A DNA stretch of 64,000 bases from a virus. Shown here in pieces: positions 48,101 to 56,892 of this stretch. Within the stretch, counting starts at the first letter, position 1. Every line of letters starts with the position of its first letter. The stretch is taken from the IMG/VR virus record IMGVR_UViG_3300023178_000043, positions 1 through 64,000 of that record. One strand, given 5' to 3'. Position numbers and translations under genes: made by a program. The notes under the pieces are model-generated. The model did no database searches and had not been told where the DNA came from. It saw only the letters and a program-made list of their open reading frames with translations.

Positions 48101-49210
48101 GGTGAAACGTCCAGAAGGTCATTAGATTTTGAACGTGATGCAGTATATTCATTTGATGTAAATCTAAATGCACTCTCAGGGAAACCAGCAGAAGAATTAT
48201 TGTCTACAGAAATATATACAACATTTGGTAATAACGACTCTTCAATAACTTTAAATGATTGGTCCTCTACCATTGTTACAACTGATTATTCATCACTAAC
48301 TGCTCAATATGACTTTTTAGAAAGTCAAATAAATGTTTTTGGTCAAAACGCGTTTATTTCTTCTGAAACATTAGGAAATACCAGTTCATTCGGTGCACTA
48401 GAGGGAATAATATTTAATAGGTCAACTGAAAATCTATCTGCAGAAATTGAATCTAGTTTAATTGGATACGGACCAAAATGTGATTTGTGGAGTATTCCAA
48501 ATGGCAGATTTTCTGGACTAACTGCCGCTAATTCATATTTTACAAATGGCGCAGGTTTGTATTATGTTAATACTAATAGAACTGTTCCAAACTATACACA
48601 AGGTTCTATGACATTTGTTCAACAGGGTGGTGGTCCTAGAGATAGAGGAACTTGGACTAGTGGTGAAACATATATTAGGGGAGACATTGTTACTTATGAA
48701 GGAACAGAATATGCCTTCTACAAACAAACCGCAACAGAAACATTGTATTCTCCGGTCGAAGAACAAAATCTTTGGAGAGTCGTTCCACAAATACGACAAG
48801 TTTATCAAAAAGCTGTCAGGGCTATTTTAGTAACGGGTTCTTATCAAGAACCAGGCAAAACAAAATATCTTGGATTAAAACCGGGAGATACCAATTGGGG
48901 AGCCGACCCAGAATTTGTCACGGGTAGTTCTATCGAATATTATAAAGTTAGTGTGTTGACAGACTTAACAACTCCTTATGGAGTTGTCCCAATTGGATAT
49001 AGAAATGAGTTCCCCGGTCATATACATTTTGAATTATGTAGGGACAAAACCTTTGGTGGTCTTAGAAGAACATATTTAGGAACAACAAATACTGTTAGTA
49101 CAGCTATTCCCGGTCCATATGGATCTAATACTTTTCCATATGAAATATTTGAGAGTGAAACAAATACACTAACAGTCGGAACACCACAACCTTGTGCTGA
49201 CTGTGATTAA
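45113..49210 (+). CDS. giant baseplate protein with LamG-like domain (1365 aa)
   Basis: After a Gly/Asn/Thr-rich N-terminal linker with repeats GNTSG, the protein starts with ITVEEHVTVPLKSILKELIL and continues as a long wedge-like protein. Residues about 595-785 form a LamG/concanavalin-like domain (VPFSSSLREPQTI ... SLDEFRMWGDTITEAKF ... LYVRLSFN). Near the end a carbohydrate-binding-like motif WTSGETYIRGDIVTYEGTEYAFY. By size and place after gp6 it may fill the gp7 role, but this is only inferred. Confidence 0.6.
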   Translation: MPQHRDEQNENGGDLESGRRTGTGNTGTGNTSGGNTSGGNTSGGGGPISTTINGQSGTLVSFDFEITVEEHVTVPLKSILKELILTKFRPEFDDYYDDMRVAKTLLNLRNDRQVPILNWKSVGEVEYDEDGTITGYPEIALKLLEPLDTTEYPIDTSAFISREMLSSVYEKLHFLTIEELLVPQLRPAQNVSIGNLSRVTATLEELIPNIAGGEGTLQGISEYRNYVTNNILESLYNNNSGFDINVDYSNFENFVTFGSAQKRLDVFKAKLEQIENYVLDAPIYIENLNISASAADTGSYETVFGTLSIDSVGSASLELTGSSNLYDVLYNGNTVDETAINSSINTSIKIQELMRSFDGYEKELWFRTGLEYTASNGEYYNTTQYQTDDYTYPKILGIPLATTHDSSSAWYTSMSVIATDYDNDNQNILSKNVPTYIQEDEFSGDFVTFTEMIGHQFDNVKTYITNLENISSRYPKVDEEISGDMAKKVLESFGISAPSIASVEKLINYVTGNNTNDPYKDIANEYYKRYLHALPFLLRTKGTKQSVHSLLNVFGINPDLITIKENISGRYTSLEPKKVTTTEQDFVLNVPSGSYLVVPFSSSLREPQTIQSTFALIDDRTQPVFRFDNDYTIQATYHPDGSTNTYYANTGRIDLMSASVALVTSSYFDLFDANYVSLQLKYDSAGAILDIRKIENEDTTFTQSLQETQMSMSADWSGLEELYIGIPAASASGAEYTSASLDEFRMWGDTITEAKFIEFAENPGMYAGNTYTSSLEDLYVRLSFNLPTDVNTTGSIPNTSPYVSKSVALDLTNITAGEFPVGTSPLYNTSRIIRSVTQNSYFASDTTDMIRIAPDPPATMSLSSTDTTVGVYEKFLTSSVATNELDISISPVDAVDREIIRSFGNIQLGQYLGDPRDTNRESYSGLDALETVFIRELAPTINHNGFVRFFDKFLNNFYESIEQFLPARSKLRKGIVIRPNILNRTKVNNKENIKFSGETSRRSLDFERDAVYSFDVNLNALSGKPAEELLSTEIYTTFGNNDSSITLNDWSSTIVTTDYSSLTAQYDFLESQINVFGQNAFISSETLGNTSSFGALEGIIFNRSTENLSAEIESSLIGYGPKCDLWSIPNGRFSGLTAANSYFTNGAGLYYVNTNRTVPNYTQGSMTFVQQGGGPRDRGTWTSGETYIRGDIVTYEGTEYAFYKQTATETLYSPVEEQNLWRVVPQIRQVYQKAVRAILVTGSYQEPGKTKYLGLKPGDTNWGADPEFVTGSSIEYYKVSVLTDLTTPYGVVPIGYRNEFPGHIHFELCRDKTFGGLRRTYLGTTNTVSTAIPGPYGSNTFPYEIFESETNTLTVGTPQPCADCD
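45182..45241 (+). repeat. four 15-bp tandem repeats inside the giant baseplate gene
   Basis: Unit GGAAATACTAGCGGC: three exact copies (45197-45241) and one diverged copy (45182-45196). Codes GNTSG repeats; copy number may vary between isolates by slippage. Confidence 0.85.
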
Positions 49211-49225
49211 AGTAGTAATACATAA

Positions 49226-49233
49226 TACTTATA
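49226..49233 (+). promoter_or_regulatory. late-promoter-like motif TACTTATA
   Basis: Lies in the 48-nt gap after the giant gene, 25 nt before the next ATG; followed by TTAGAAC. Confidence 0.6.
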
Positions 49234-49258
49234 TTAGAACAACTTAGGAGATTTGAGT

Positions 49259-50017
49259 ATGGCATATTTAGATAATACCGTAATTACAGTTGACGCCGTT
49301 CTTACAAAACTAGGAAGAGAACGCTTAAGTCAAGGCCAATTTACAATTACCAAATGGGCGGTTTCTGACGATGAAATTGATTATAGTTTATACAATACTG
49401 CTCACCCATTGGGAACAGACTACTATTCAAATATTATTGAGAGTATGCCAGTTCTAGAAGCCATTCCAGATGAATCACAAGCACTTCGTTATAAATTAAG
49501 GTCTGGTACTACCAAAGACGTTACCTTACCGAAAATTTCTATTCAGGGTCAGGATCCTGACACCGGAAACTATACGATATCATCATTAAAATCGTTTGCA
49601 ACAACCGCCGCTCGAGCCGAAGCCGAGTTGGCGGATTATGTTAGCGCTGAAATTCGTCCATCAACAGCCAACCTTGACGGCTCAGAAGATTATGTAATTA
49701 CACTATTTAATGAAAACATTGCGACTTTGGTTGGTCTAGGTGGGGAGCCACTTGGGGTCGTAGCTTTTCCAACGTCCGTTGCAACACTGGAGTCTGTAGA
49801 TACTTCAGTGGACGTAACTACGACCACATCAGGCCCTACTCCTGTTAGCACACTAAGAAACTACTCAACTACTCAGGTTAAAACACTAACGGCTGGTGCA
49901 GGTTTTGCAATAGAAGCAAAACTCGGTGTTAATAGCCAAACAACTACAAAAGTTAGAATAACTGGAGTTGAAACTGGTGTTACAAAAACCTTAACCATAA
50001 CAATTAATCCAGCTTAA
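49259..50017 (+). CDS. virion protein (252 aa)
   Basis: ATG at 49259 after TTAGGAG; a TTG 6 nt upstream is less likely. N-terminus VITVDAVLTKLGRERLSQGQFTITK and TDYYSNIIESMPVLEA form a conserved-looking domain seen in structural clusters of large aquatic phages, from memory. C-terminal Ig-like part. Confidence 0.55.
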   Translation: MAYLDNTVITVDAVLTKLGRERLSQGQFTITKWAVSDDEIDYSLYNTAHPLGTDYYSNIIESMPVLEAIPDESQALRYKLRSGTTKDVTLPKISIQGQDPDTGNYTISSLKSFATTAARAEAELADYVSAEIRPSTANLDGSEDYVITLFNENIATLVGLGGEPLGVVAFPTSVATLESVDTSVDVTTTTSGPTPVSTLRNYSTTQVKTLTAGAGFAIEAKLGVNSQTTTKVRITGVETGVTKTLTITINPA

Positions 50018-50033
50018 TAAGAGGTAAATAAAT

Positions 50034-51200
50034 ATGCCACATGGAGATTCAATTTTTCACCCATTTAATGATGCTTCGGGTGATACCAACGATATAATAA
50101 CCAGAGATGTAGAAGTAACAACGGGAATGTGGTCTGGAAATACAGGGTCACTGTCTAGTTTTTTTACATCAACAACACAATTGGGAAAAGCTGCCGCGAA
50201 CTATTTTTTAGATGTATATGACAAAAATCCAGCATCTGACTCAACCGCAGAAGTTCAATATTCAATAGCATATGGTCACGCTTACGGTTCTGGTTCACCA
50301 ACATTAGCTCAAAGTGATACATCTACTAGATCTACACAAGCTGTTTATTATCAATTTAAAAGTTTGTTATTAGATGATCCCGAAACCGCTTTATTCCAAT
50401 TCAGTGGTTCAACCACTTCTGAAGACATTTATGCTATATCAATTGCTAGAGCTAGATATAGAAATATGGTTGACCCCGGTAATTTTGTTTTAACTCTATC
50501 TGGTTCTAATGGTAAATTTACGTTTATTGATGATAGTAACGCGACACTAGGAAATACATTAGAATCCGCTAGAAGTGGTAATACATTCAACATTGTTTCT
50601 GGTTCAATTTCTTCTGCTGGATCAACTATATACAGTACTACTGCTTCAAATGGTGAGTCATATGGAACATTATATCCACTCAAAGGAATTATGATTCTTA
50701 ACCCAAGTGCTATTAGTGATACCGTTGGTTTTACTGATAGAGTAACAGGTGGGCCGGGAGATGTAACCGCTGGACAAGAAAATACAGGGTCAGCTACAGC
50801 ATTTACTACCATTGCTGATACAATTGCTCCATTAGAACCATTTACGGGTTCATTAGTGGGTACTAGTGGTGTTTACTCAGACCAATTTAACTGGCACGGA
50901 TTACATCGTGCTATAGTTCTCGGTGCAGACTTCCAAGCAAGGTCAGCCGAAATAATTTCTTCACAACATTTCTTTATTAGGTTAAGAAATACTGACGCAA
51001 CGATTTCTAATAATCCAACGTGGATTAGTGAAAATGATACAGTTCAAATTGAAGAATTTGAATATGATCCAAAAACTTATATAACTACCGTTGGTTTATA
51101 CAATACACAAAATGAATTATTGGCCGTATCTAAATTAAGTCGTCCATTAGAAAAATCACTGACAAAAGAAGCATTGATTCGTGTAAGGTTGGATTATTAG
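50034..51200 (+). CDS. tail/neck protein (388 aa)
   Basis: Beta-rich with SGS turns and a C-terminal module TTVGLYNTQNELLAVSKLSR that reappears in the next gene. Probably a paralogue pair of subunits sharing one docking module. Function unknown. Confidence 0.55.
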   Translation: MPHGDSIFHPFNDASGDTNDIITRDVEVTTGMWSGNTGSLSSFFTSTTQLGKAAANYFLDVYDKNPASDSTAEVQYSIAYGHAYGSGSPTLAQSDTSTRSTQAVYYQFKSLLLDDPETALFQFSGSTTSEDIYAISIARARYRNMVDPGNFVLTLSGSNGKFTFIDDSNATLGNTLESARSGNTFNIVSGSISSAGSTIYSTTASNGESYGTLYPLKGIMILNPSAISDTVGFTDRVTGGPGDVTAGQENTGSATAFTTIADTIAPLEPFTGSLVGTSGVYSDQFNWHGLHRAIVLGADFQARSAEIISSQHFFIRLRNTDATISNNPTWISENDTVQIEEFEYDPKTYITTVGLYNTQNELLAVSKLSRPLEKSLTKEALIRVRLDY

Positions 51201-51211
51201 AGGAGTTTTAA

Positions 51212-52024
51212 ATGACGGTCTTCAAGAAAATTGGCGGAGGCCACACTAAAGAACAAATATCAGTTAATACCCCTTTTACATTTGAATGGACTTCTGGTTC
51301 TAGTTTAATTGATGGGTTTAATATCAATTTAGCTATTGATCCAACTACTGTATATTCAAGTTATCCAACGTCAACTAATGATTTAGGACCACAAACCAAT
51401 AGTGGTTCTTATGCATATCCTCTGTTTTATTCTGTTAAGAATTTATTTTTTGAAGTAGACATTTATGATTTCTATCCTTCTCAATCAATGTTTGTTTGGA
51501 ACGTTGGTTCATTGTATTTTGGTGAAAGGATAGAAGAAGGTAGTTTTAGAATTGATATAAATGGTGATAGTGATTATATTCAAGATGATACTCAAGGTAA
51601 TCTAAAACTAAATGGTTCTGGTGCTACAATTGGTAGAATATTTTATGAAAATGGACTAGCTTGTGTTCAACGAGATAGTGGTACTGTTGGCAATTTTATC
51701 TCTGGGTCTGGTATGGGAATACAAAATGGTGGTGTGGTTACAACCACTTTTAACTCCACCCTGACTATTTATGAACATACAGTAGTTTGTAAAATAGAAC
51801 CAAGTGAATATAATTCAACATACAATCCAACCGCGTATGAAATTATTTCTGGTTCCACTCAAACATATAATGATTACATATATAGTGGGTCAGCTAATCC
51901 TTATATTACATCCATTGGATTATATAATGACCAAAATGAGTTACTTGCAACAGCCAAATTATCTGGTCCTTTAACAAGAACAAAATATACTGACCAAACT
52001 TTTATAATTAAGTTTGATGAATAG
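51212..52024 (+). CDS. tail/neck protein, paralogue of the gene before (270 aa)
   Basis: Shares the C-terminal module (TSIGLYNDQNELLATAKLSG) with the 388-aa protein; the N-terminal part differs. GAGG site; 11-nt gap. Confidence 0.55.
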   Translation: MTVFKKIGGGHTKEQISVNTPFTFEWTSGSSLIDGFNINLAIDPTTVYSSYPTSTNDLGPQTNSGSYAYPLFYSVKNLFFEVDIYDFYPSQSMFVWNVGSLYFGERIEEGSFRIDINGDSDYIQDDTQGNLKLNGSGATIGRIFYENGLACVQRDSGTVGNFISGSGMGIQNGGVVTTTFNSTLTIYEHTVVCKIEPSEYNSTYNPTAYEIISGSTQTYNDYIYSGSANPYITSIGLYNDQNELLATAKLSGPLTRTKYTDQTFIIKFDE

Positions 52025-52036
52025 TGGAGAAATAAA

Positions 52037-52354
52037 ATGTCAGATCTTTTAAATTTGTATGAAACTTCAACTGCCGACGGAGTTGATAAAGCAAGACTAC
52101 AGGCCGAAGGTGATGCTTCTGTTGCGGTTAATCACTTTGATGTTAATAAAACATATTCAAGAGGATTTATTCCAAATCTCTTAGACAAAAAAGAGAGTGG
52201 TGAAGCTGCTACGGAGTTTAATGATGGTGTAATGAGAGGTCAATACGTTGTAGAATTAGAAAAAGTTGATTCTAGATACACAGAATACAACAGAGAAAAT
52301 AAATACGTAGATAGAAATCCTAATTTGCCAGGCGTAGTCAACAAGTCAAAATAA
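52037..52354 (+). CDS. small structural-cluster protein (105 aa)
   Basis: Hydrophilic, Asp/Asn/Lys-rich, with FIPNLLDKKESGEAATEF. No domain recognised. Last gene of the structural block before the DNA-metabolism genes. Confidence 0.55.
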   Translation: MSDLLNLYETSTADGVDKARLQAEGDASVAVNHFDVNKTYSRGFIPNLLDKKESGEAATEFNDGVMRGQYVVELEKVDSRYTEYNRENKYVDRNPNLPGVVNKSK

Positions 52355-52368
52355 ATAAGTGAGGTTAT

Positions 52369-52716
52369 ATGAGGCCAAGTAGCGCAAAAGCCAAAGGTCG
52401 CCGGTTACAAAACCAAATACGCGAATTAATACTAGAAAATTTTCCACAATTACATCCAGACGATGTAAAGACTGCAATTATGGGCGAGTCGGGAGAGGAC
52501 ATTAAACTTTCCCCGGCCGCCCGTAATTTATTTCCATATTCGGTGGAAGCTAAGAATGTAGAAAAGCTCAACATCTGGTCAGCATTAGACCAAGCTGCCG
52601 AAAATTCTAGGGAAGATTCCAATCCCCTCTTGTTTTTCAAACGAAATCGTTCTAAATTATATGTAGCATTTGAAGCAGAACATTTGTTTGAGTTACTTGA
52701 CAAATGTGGTGAATGA
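52369..52716 (+). CDS. PD-(D/E)XK-type phage nuclease (115 aa)
   Basis: KGRRLQNQIRELIL at the N-terminus, then GESGEDIKLS and FPYSVEAKNVEKLN give the E...D...ExK active-site pattern of small PD-(D/E)XK nucleases found in many phages. Size agrees. Possibly a resolvase- or RecB-like enzyme working with the recombination genes behind it. Confidence 0.65.
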   Translation: MRPSSAKAKGRRLQNQIRELILENFPQLHPDDVKTAIMGESGEDIKLSPAARNLFPYSVEAKNVEKLNIWSALDQAAENSREDSNPLLFFKRNRSKLYVAFEAEHLFELLDKCGE

Positions 52717-52731
52717 TACTATATTCCATAT

Positions 52732-53652
52732 ATGGATAATATACTTTTTTCTTTAGAAGACATACTTGGAACATCAAGAAAGACCTCCAGTGATGAACGT
52801 CTGTTCCATTGTCCTTTTTGCTATCACCACAAACCAAAACTTTCCATTAACTTCGGTAAACGTTCGGGGTATTGGAAGTGCTGGGTTTGTGACGAGAGCG
52901 GAAAGAAAATCTCCTCATTGCTCTACAAGTTGGGGTATTCCAAAAAAGAAATCAAGTCTATCCTAGGCGACCTAGAATCGTCCTATAACCCCAAAGAAAA
53001 CCCAGAGGAATACAAGGTCAAGATAACCCTGCCAAGGGAGTATAAACCCCTCTGGAGGGTCACGGAAAAGACATACGAGTATATGAACGCCATCCGGTTC
53101 CTCAAGTCTAGAGGCGTCACCACAGACGATATCTACCGATACCAGATTGGGTATTGTGACGACGGAAAATACAAGAATCGCATCATTATTCCATCGTTTG
53201 ACAGGAATATGCAACTTAATTATTTTGTATCCAGAACATATTACGACGAGGGTATGAAATACAAGAACCCACCAGCGTCCAGAAACAATATTATCTTTGA
53301 AAATCTAATCAATTGGAGAATGCCTGTTGTTCTGGTAGAAGGAATGTTTGATGCAATCGCAGTTCGTAGAAATTGTGTTCCGTTGTTAGGAAAAGTTATG
53401 TCAGATAAGTTGAGACAGAGGTTGGTTGAACACAAACCACCAATGGTTTATGTAATGTTAGACCACGATGCACGGTCAGAAGCGTTATGGATTGAGAAAT
53501 ACTTGAAATCTGTTAATGTAAATGTTAAATTAGTAGTTCCAACCGGAAAAGACCCAAGTGATATGGGATTTGAAGAGTCTTGGGTCAACATTCAGAACGC
53601 AGTGAACAGCAGTTTCACTGATTTGGTCGGAACGAAATTAAAAATGGTATAA
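52732..53652 (+). CDS. gp61: DNA primase, gp61/DnaG-type (306 aa)
   Basis: N-terminal zinc ribbon CPFC (27-30) and CWVC (50-53), then a TOPRIM domain with VEGMFDA (202-208) and LDHDA (243-247). Makes RNA primers for lagging-strand synthesis. Overall length is close to that of T4 gp61. Followed by the recombination nuclease with a 3-nt gap. Confidence 0.85.
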   Translation: MDNILFSLEDILGTSRKTSSDERLFHCPFCYHHKPKLSINFGKRSGYWKCWVCDESGKKISSLLYKLGYSKKEIKSILGDLESSYNPKENPEEYKVKITLPREYKPLWRVTEKTYEYMNAIRFLKSRGVTTDDIYRYQIGYCDDGKYKNRIIIPSFDRNMQLNYFVSRTYYDEGMKYKNPPASRNNIIFENLINWRMPVVLVEGMFDAIAVRRNCVPLLGKVMSDKLRQRLVEHKPPMVYVMLDHDARSEALWIEKYLKSVNVNVKLVVPTGKDPSDMGFEESWVNIQNAVNSSFTDLVGTKLKMV

Positions 53653-53655
53653 TTT

Positions 53656-56600
53656 ATGAAAAAACTATTCGTAGGATTTGATAAGCTAGAAAAAGTAGTT
53701 CATATGGCCGACATTCACATCCGTTTGTTCCAACGACACGGAGAATATAGAGACGCCTTTGATAAACTTTACAAAGAACTAAAGAAACTTGACCTGACCA
53801 ATAGTGCAATCGTTGTTGCTGGTGATATCTTACACGCCAAGTTGGATATGTCACCAGAAATGATTGACCTAGCTTCAGATTTTCTAAAAAAGTTAGCACA
53901 AATCGCACCAACCATTATCTTTGATGGTAACCACGACTTAAATTTGTCAAATCCTCACCGAATGAATAGTCTTTACCCTATCGTAAAGAATATTGACCAC
54001 TCAAACTTGTTCTATCTAACAGAAAGTGGTATCTACGAGATGGCTGACACACAATTCGCACTCTTTTCGGTCATTGGTGACCCCGAAGATTGGCCGGATG
54101 TGTCAACTATGACAGGAAAAACCAACATTGGTCTATATCACGGACCAGTTTATGGTGCAAAGACCGATACAAACTACACAATCAGCTCAAGGCACGTTGA
54201 GGTAAGTCGTTTTGACGGACTAGACATTGTAATGTTGGGTGACATTCACAAACACCAAGTATTGCAAACAAGAAACAAGACTTCGGGCAAACCTGTTGTG
54301 GTTTATGCCAGTTCTCTTATCCAACAAAACCACGGCGAAACATTAGATGGTCACGGGTATGTTATATGGGATATTCCAAAGAGAAAGTTTGAGTTTGTGC
54401 AATTACAGAACGATACTGGTTATGTAACCTTTGATATTGACCAACAAGACCTAAATAAGTTCTCAGTTCCCGATAATTTACCGAAAAACCTTCGTCTTAG
54501 AATATTTTCTTCGGTTGAGAACACAAAATTGAAGAAAATCATCTCGGTCATCAAGAAAAAATACAAAATTGTTGATGTTTCGGTCAATCCAAGCAGAAAT
54601 AATAGCCAAACTGGTCAACGAGGACCACTTTCTATTGATATTGGTGACCTGAGTGACATAAATGTCCAAAATCAGTTCATTAGTGAGTGGATTGAGACAA
54701 ATCATCCAATCGCATCACCAGAATTGATTGAGCAATGTCGGTCAATCAACAGAAAGATGAATGGTCTTATATCAAACATAGACCAATCCAGAAATATTCA
54801 TTGGAAACCACTCACATTCAGTTTCTCTAACTTATTTTCGTATGGTGAAGATAACTTTGTAGACTTTACTAATATGAAAGGAACATACGGAATATTTGCA
54901 CCAAACGCTAGTGGTAAGAGTTCATCTATGGAAGCACTCATCTATGCACTCTTTGACAAGACACCAAGAGCGTATCGTGGTGACCACATTATGAATATCC
55001 GCAAGAAAACCTTTGAATGTGAGTTAAAGTTTGAGGTCAACGGAACAATCTATGTAATTAACCGAAAAGGTAAGAAAAACAAGAAAGGTGCCGTAAGAGT
55101 TGATGTAAAATTCTGGAAAGAGAACGATGATGGAACACAAACCATACTAAATGGTGAAGATAGGTTCTCAACCAACGCAAATATCCGTGGAATCGTTGGA
55201 ACTTACGAAGATTTTATTCTGACCACACTATCTGGTCAAACAGGCAACTCATTGTTCATTGATAAGTCAAATAGTGAACGAAAAGTCCTACTCAATCAGT
55301 TTATGGGACTGATTGTGTTTGAGTTGCTAGAACGAGTAGCAAACGAAGAAAGTAAGCAGTTACAAGGAGTATTAAAAAAGTTTAGTCGTGAAGACTTCAC
55401 AGACCAACTGGTTCAACTACAAAATGACATTGAAGAACTAAATCTACAATTACTAGAGGTTCAAAGTAACATTGATGCCGCTGGATTAAGTGCCGACCAA
55501 CATTCTGTAGAAATTGAACAACTAAATACACAAAAACTACCTGTTCCCAGTAATGTTCCCAGTAAAGAAGTCCTAGTTAGCAACCAAGCATCATTAGTCA
55601 AGAAAATTGATGTGTTAACAGCAAACTTGGTCATACTTGAACAAGAAGAAAAAGATATTGATGCTCAATTTACTTCTGTAAAAGAAAAACTAAATGATGT
55701 CAATTTGACAGAATTAGAACGAAATTACAAAAAATATCAAGAACTTGAACGAAATTTATCAAAACTTGAACAAACTTACACACTTGCTTCAACAAATATT
55801 GATAGTAAACACCAAACAATTGAACAACTATCAACATTTAACTACAATCCAGATTGTGAAGTGTGTGTTGAGAACAACAAGTCTAAGTTAGAGAGAATTG
55901 CAGAGATTACCAATCAGATTAATGAACTAACTGACAAGTCAAGTGAACTAGCAGAACAGATAACAATCATTAAACTTGAGATGGATACACTCAAGCCTGA
56001 CCACGATAAGTTTATTTCTGCTAAAAATCTGGTTGACATTTACCAAAAATTACACGTAGACCTCCAAGGTTCCAGAAATAACATAGACAAGTCCAAGAAT
56101 CAACTTGATACTCTGAATACAGACTTGAGTAATGTTGAAGTTCAGTTTGAAGAGTTGGACAAGTATGCTTCTGCGTTGGTCACAAACAGACAAGTTGATG
56201 AAAAGATACTGGTCCACAAAGAAGAATTACAAAAAATAAAATCAACACTGAGTAGTTTGAATGATAACAAGATGGATTTGCACTCGTCGGTCAAAGTAAA
56301 AGAGTCAAGTCGGTCAAACATTATGGAACAACTCAACGAGATTGCACAAATTGAGAAAGAGTTTGAAGCATACCGATATTATATGGACGCAGTTGGTAAA
56401 GATGGCATCCCATATCAACTTATCTCCAAAACCATTCCAGTAATTGAAGGTGAGATTAACAACATTCTGTCTCAGATTGTTCCGTTCTCTATCGCTCTTG
56501 ATGTTGATGGTAAGAATTTTGGTGGTCGTATCGTGTATGACCACGAACGTTCGTGGCCTCTTGAGAATAGTTCTGGAATGGAAAGATTCATTAGTAGTCT

Positions 56601-56847
56601 AGCAATCCGTGTTGCACTTTTGAAGGCTTCAAATCTACCCAAGTCAAACTTCCTTATCATTGATGAGGGTATGGGTAGTCTTGATAGTGAATACCTCCAC
56701 GGTATGCAATTAATGTTTGACTTATTGAAAGCTCAGTTTGATTATGTCGTGGTCATCAGCCACCTAGATAACATCCGCGACATGGTTGACAACATCATTG
56801 AAATCAAAAAGGTCAACGGTTACAGTCATATAAATACGACGAATTGA
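53656..56847 (+). CDS. gp47-gp46: fused gp47-gp46 (SbcD-SbcC / Mre11-Rad50) protein (1063 aa)
   Basis: Residues 1-270 are the Mre11/SbcD phosphoesterase: MADIHIR (17-23), AGDILHAK (55-62), GNHD (91-94), LYHGPV (160-165) and GDIHKH (195-200). Residues 380-1063 are Rad50/SbcC: Walker A FAPNASGKS (414-422), long coiled coils, zinc hook CEVC (734-737), ABC signature region near NSSGMERFISSL and Walker B FLIIDEGMGSLD. In T4 these are two genes. Frame and linker are continuous, with no stop or restart between the two halves. Expected to resect DNA ends for recombination-dependent replication. Confidence 0.9.
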   Translation: MKKLFVGFDKLEKVVHMADIHIRLFQRHGEYRDAFDKLYKELKKLDLTNSAIVVAGDILHAKLDMSPEMIDLASDFLKKLAQIAPTIIFDGNHDLNLSNPHRMNSLYPIVKNIDHSNLFYLTESGIYEMADTQFALFSVIGDPEDWPDVSTMTGKTNIGLYHGPVYGAKTDTNYTISSRHVEVSRFDGLDIVMLGDIHKHQVLQTRNKTSGKPVVVYASSLIQQNHGETLDGHGYVIWDIPKRKFEFVQLQNDTGYVTFDIDQQDLNKFSVPDNLPKNLRLRIFSSVENTKLKKIISVIKKKYKIVDVSVNPSRNNSQTGQRGPLSIDIGDLSDINVQNQFISEWIETNHPIASPELIEQCRSINRKMNGLISNIDQSRNIHWKPLTFSFSNLFSYGEDNFVDFTNMKGTYGIFAPNASGKSSSMEALIYALFDKTPRAYRGDHIMNIRKKTFECELKFEVNGTIYVINRKGKKNKKGAVRVDVKFWKENDDGTQTILNGEDRFSTNANIRGIVGTYEDFILTTLSGQTGNSLFIDKSNSERKVLLNQFMGLIVFELLERVANEESKQLQGVLKKFSREDFTDQLVQLQNDIEELNLQLLEVQSNIDAAGLSADQHSVEIEQLNTQKLPVPSNVPSKEVLVSNQASLVKKIDVLTANLVILEQEEKDIDAQFTSVKEKLNDVNLTELERNYKKYQELERNLSKLEQTYTLASTNIDSKHQTIEQLSTFNYNPDCEVCVENNKSKLERIAEITNQINELTDKSSELAEQITIIKLEMDTLKPDHDKFISAKNLVDIYQKLHVDLQGSRNNIDKSKNQLDTLNTDLSNVEVQFEELDKYASALVTNRQVDEKILVHKEELQKIKSTLSSLNDNKMDLHSSVKVKESSRSNIMEQLNEIAQIEKEFEAYRYYMDAVGKDGIPYQLISKTIPVIEGEINNILSQIVPFSIALDVDGKNFGGRIVYDHERSWPLENSSGMERFISSLAIRVALLKASNLPKSNFLIIDEGMGSLDSEYLHGMQLMFDLLKAQFDYVVVISHLDNIRDMVDNIIEIKKVNGYSHINTTN

Positions 56848-56850
56848 GAA

Positions 56851-56858
56851 TACTTATA
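56851..56858 (+). promoter_or_regulatory. late-promoter-like motif TACTTATA
   Basis: 34 nt before the giant gene at 56893, in the gap after gp47-gp46; gives that virion gene its own late start. Confidence 0.6.
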
Positions 56859-56892
56859 ATAGTAATCTGAATTCAGACAAATTAGGGTATGT

